Positions 53,143 to 54,529 of a stretch of 54,529 bases of DNA are shown piece after piece. The stretch spans positions 1 through 54,529 of the forward strand of contig NZ_BCVQ01000026.1 in NCBI RefSeq assembly GCF_001591825.1, written 5' to 3'. This stretch comes from Rossellomorea vietnamensis NBRC 101237 (GTDB lineage: Bacteria > Bacillota > Bacilli > Bacillales > Bacillaceae_B). The first letter of the stretch is position 1; the number at the start of each line of letters is the position of its first letter. The notes beneath the pieces were generated by a model. It was not told where the DNA came from. It made no database searches and saw only the letters and a list, made by a program, of their open reading frames with translations. Position numbers and translations under genes: made by a program.

Positions 53143-54387
53143 ATGGGAGAAAACCTTAATCTGTTTACTTCTACACAGCATGTCATCAATGATGCTTTAT
53201 CGAAGCTTGGATATACGGAAGAAATGTATGAACTTCTGAAAGAGCCGATTCGTATGTTGACCGTCCGGATCCCGGTTCGAATGGACGATGGCAGTATCAA
53301 AGTATTTACGGGCTACCGTGCTCAGCATAACGACGCAGTCGGTCCGACAAAGGGTGGGGTACGATTCCATCCTGAAGTGGATGAAGAGGAAGTCAAGGCT
53401 TTGTCCATGTGGATGAGCTTGAAATGCGGGATTGTGGATCTGCCTTATGGTGGAGGGAAAGGCGGGATCATCTGTGATCCGCGTACGATGTCCTTCACTG
53501 AGCTTGAGAAGCTAAGCCGCGGCTACGTACGTGCCATCAGTCAGATCGTTGGGCCGACCAAGGATATCCCGGCACCTGATGTGTACACAAACTCTCAGAT
53601 CATGGCTTGGATGATGGATGAATACAGCCGTCTCCGTGAAAATGACTCACCGGGATTCATTACAGGAAAACCGATCGTCCTTGGTGGTTCCCAAGGCCGT
53701 GAAAAAGCAACGGCTCAAGGTGTGACCATCTGTATCGAACAAGCAGCAAAGAAACGCGGCATCGATATTAAAGGTGCACGCGTCGTCATCCAGGGATTCG
53801 GTAATGCCGGAAGCTTCCTTGCAAAATTCATGAATGATGCCGGTGCAAAGGTCATCGCGATTTCCGATGCCCATGGTGCCCTCCATGATCCGGCCGGTTT
53901 GGATATTGATTATCTGTTGGATCGCAGGGACAGCTTCGGTACTGTAACGACATTATTTGAAAACACGATTTCAAATAAGGAACTGCTCGAACTCGAGTGT
54001 GACATCCTTGTACCTGCAGCGATTTCAAATCAGATCACGGAAGACAACGTCTATGATATTAAAGCATCCATTGTGGTAGAAGCTGCAAACGGTCCTACTA
54101 CCTTCGAAGCAACACGAATCCTGTCAGAAAGAGGGATCCTCCTGGTGCCGGACGTACTGGCAAGTGCCGGAGGGGTAACGGTTTCTTATTTCGAATGGGT
54201 TCAGAACAATCAAGGGTACTACTGGACAGAAGAAGAAGTAAACGAGAAGCTTTATGCTAAACTTGTCGAAGCTTTCAACAATGTATACGAAACATCTCAG
54301 AATCGTCGAGTGAATATGCGACTAGCCGCATACATGGTCGGCGCACGCAAAATGGCTGAAGCCTCAAGATTTAGAGGTTGGGTGTAA
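53143..54387 (+). CDS. rocG: NAD-specific glutamate dehydrogenase (RocG/GudB)
   Basis: A 414-residue hexameric-type glutamate dehydrogenase that makes 2-oxoglutarate and ammonia from glutamate. Substrate motifs are GPTKGGVRFHPEV and LPYGGGKGGIICDP with the catalytic Lys, then GPTKDIPAPDVYT. The NAD motif is VVIQGFGNAGSFLAKF. The segment after GPTKD shows no tandem duplication of the kind that inactivates B. subtilis gudB. Its neighbour rocD and the cre site favour the catabolic RocG role; sequence alone does not separate it from GudB. The ATG at 53143 is spaced better from GAGGCG than the one at 53134. Confidence 0.9.
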   Translation: MGENLNLFTSTQHVINDALSKLGYTEEMYELLKEPIRMLTVRIPVRMDDGSIKVFTGYRAQHNDAVGPTKGGVRFHPEVDEEEVKALSMWMSLKCGIVDLPYGGGKGGIICDPRTMSFTELEKLSRGYVRAISQIVGPTKDIPAPDVYTNSQIMAWMMDEYSRLRENDSPGFITGKPIVLGGSQGREKATAQGVTICIEQAAKKRGIDIKGARVVIQGFGNAGSFLAKFMNDAGAKVIAISDAHGALHDPAGLDIDYLLDRRDSFGTVTTLFENTISNKELLELECDILVPAAISNQITEDNVYDIKASIVVEAANGPTTFEATRILSERGILLVPDVLASAGGVTVSYFEWVQNNQGYYWTEEEVNEKLYAKLVEAFNNVYETSQNRRVNMRLAAYMVGARKMAEASRFRGWV

Positions 54388-54402
54388 CGATCGCATGAAT
54401 AA

Positions 54403-54445
54403 GAAGAACGTATTCTCATTTTATATGGGGTACGTTCTTTTTTTA
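54403..54445 (+). terminator. glutamate dehydrogenase terminator
   Basis: AAGAACGTA pairs with TACGTTCTT across an 18-base loop, then seven Ts. Nothing callable follows to the window end. Confidence 0.8.
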
Positions 54446-54529
54446 GGGGCTCTTTTCGTAAAGCTTGTTGATTTCTAACATAGGAACTCTGAGGCTCTGT
54501 CTGTGTGTGTATGGATAGATGGTGAGGGG

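Noticed and set aside
53143..54387. Cryptic gudB-type duplication in the glutamate dehydrogenase gene
   Set aside because: No tandem duplication of codons is present near the active site; the frame is intact.

Overview
The window looks like a piece of chromosome from a low-to-moderate GC, spore-forming Bacillaceae bacterium (Bacillus or a close relative such as Rossellomorea). Gene content and order follow the Bacillus subtilis yut-yum-yui, mrp, kapD-pbpD, patB-alaRT and roc neighbourhoods. Strong GGAGG-type ribosome binding sites, frequent TTG/GTG starts, spore and phosphorelay genes (yutH, kapB, kapD) and cre-like sites agree with this. There are no rRNA or tRNA genes, transposases, prophage genes or CRISPR arrays. 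Most of the window is conserved core genome, and the unusual material sits in short insertions and intergenic sequence.

Layout: 1-3330 holds yutC, yutD, two small conserved genes, yutE and yutF. 3370-4570 is an islet inside the usual yutF-yutG order: a field of nested inverted repeats, an 83-residue XRE regulator, and convergent to it a 40-codon Sda-like gene with an apparent ATT start, whose promoter is covered by a 30-bp palindrome. 4541-13250 holds yutG, yutH, a hydroxyacid dehydrogenase, the Fe-S biogenesis genes yutI and yutM, yuzD, an inserted cytochrome P450 with its own palindromic operator, yutJ, yuzB, a DUF2225 gene and an SDR gene. 13394-24670 holds ferredoxin-NADP reductase, type II NADH dehydrogenase, a Nudix gene, the 41-residue YuiA, yuiB, yuiC, class I aldolase, a cobalamin-binding-type protein, yuiD, pepA, a 660-bp non-coding gap with two helically phased tandem repeat arrays, and the antiporter yuiF.

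24690-32190 is dominated by the seven-gene mrpABCDEFG Na+/H+ antiporter operon on the minus strand. 32190-39615 holds yufK, pbpD, yuxJ, kapD, kapB, a lipoprotein cyclophilin, a small membrane protein and a SodC-like lipoprotein that lacks one copper ligand. The kinase gene kinB, expected beside kapB, is absent. 39618-46350 holds patB, yugF, alaR-alaT, an XRE regulator, an MhsT-like Na+:amino-acid symporter and a small membrane protein behind a perfect cre box. 46440-49900 holds yugI, a stand-alone MEDS protein and an aldehyde dehydrogenase-DUF779 pair under a cre site. 50024-54387 is an arginine/ornithine catabolic locus: a RocR-like regulator without a GAFTGA loop, divergent from rocD, followed by glutamate dehydrogenase.

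Functionally, the window links redox and Fe-S metabolism (yutI, yutM, yumC, two NADH dehydrogenase-like flavoproteins), sodium/proton homeostasis (yuiF, mrp, NSS symporter), envelope and spore functions (yuiC, pbpD, yutH), sporulation kinase control (kapB, kapD, Sda-like) and amino-acid catabolism under apparent CcpA control (cre sites near 45882, 46024, 47950 and 53029). The items most worth checking are the two repeat arrays at 22791-23090 and the XRE/Sda-like islet.
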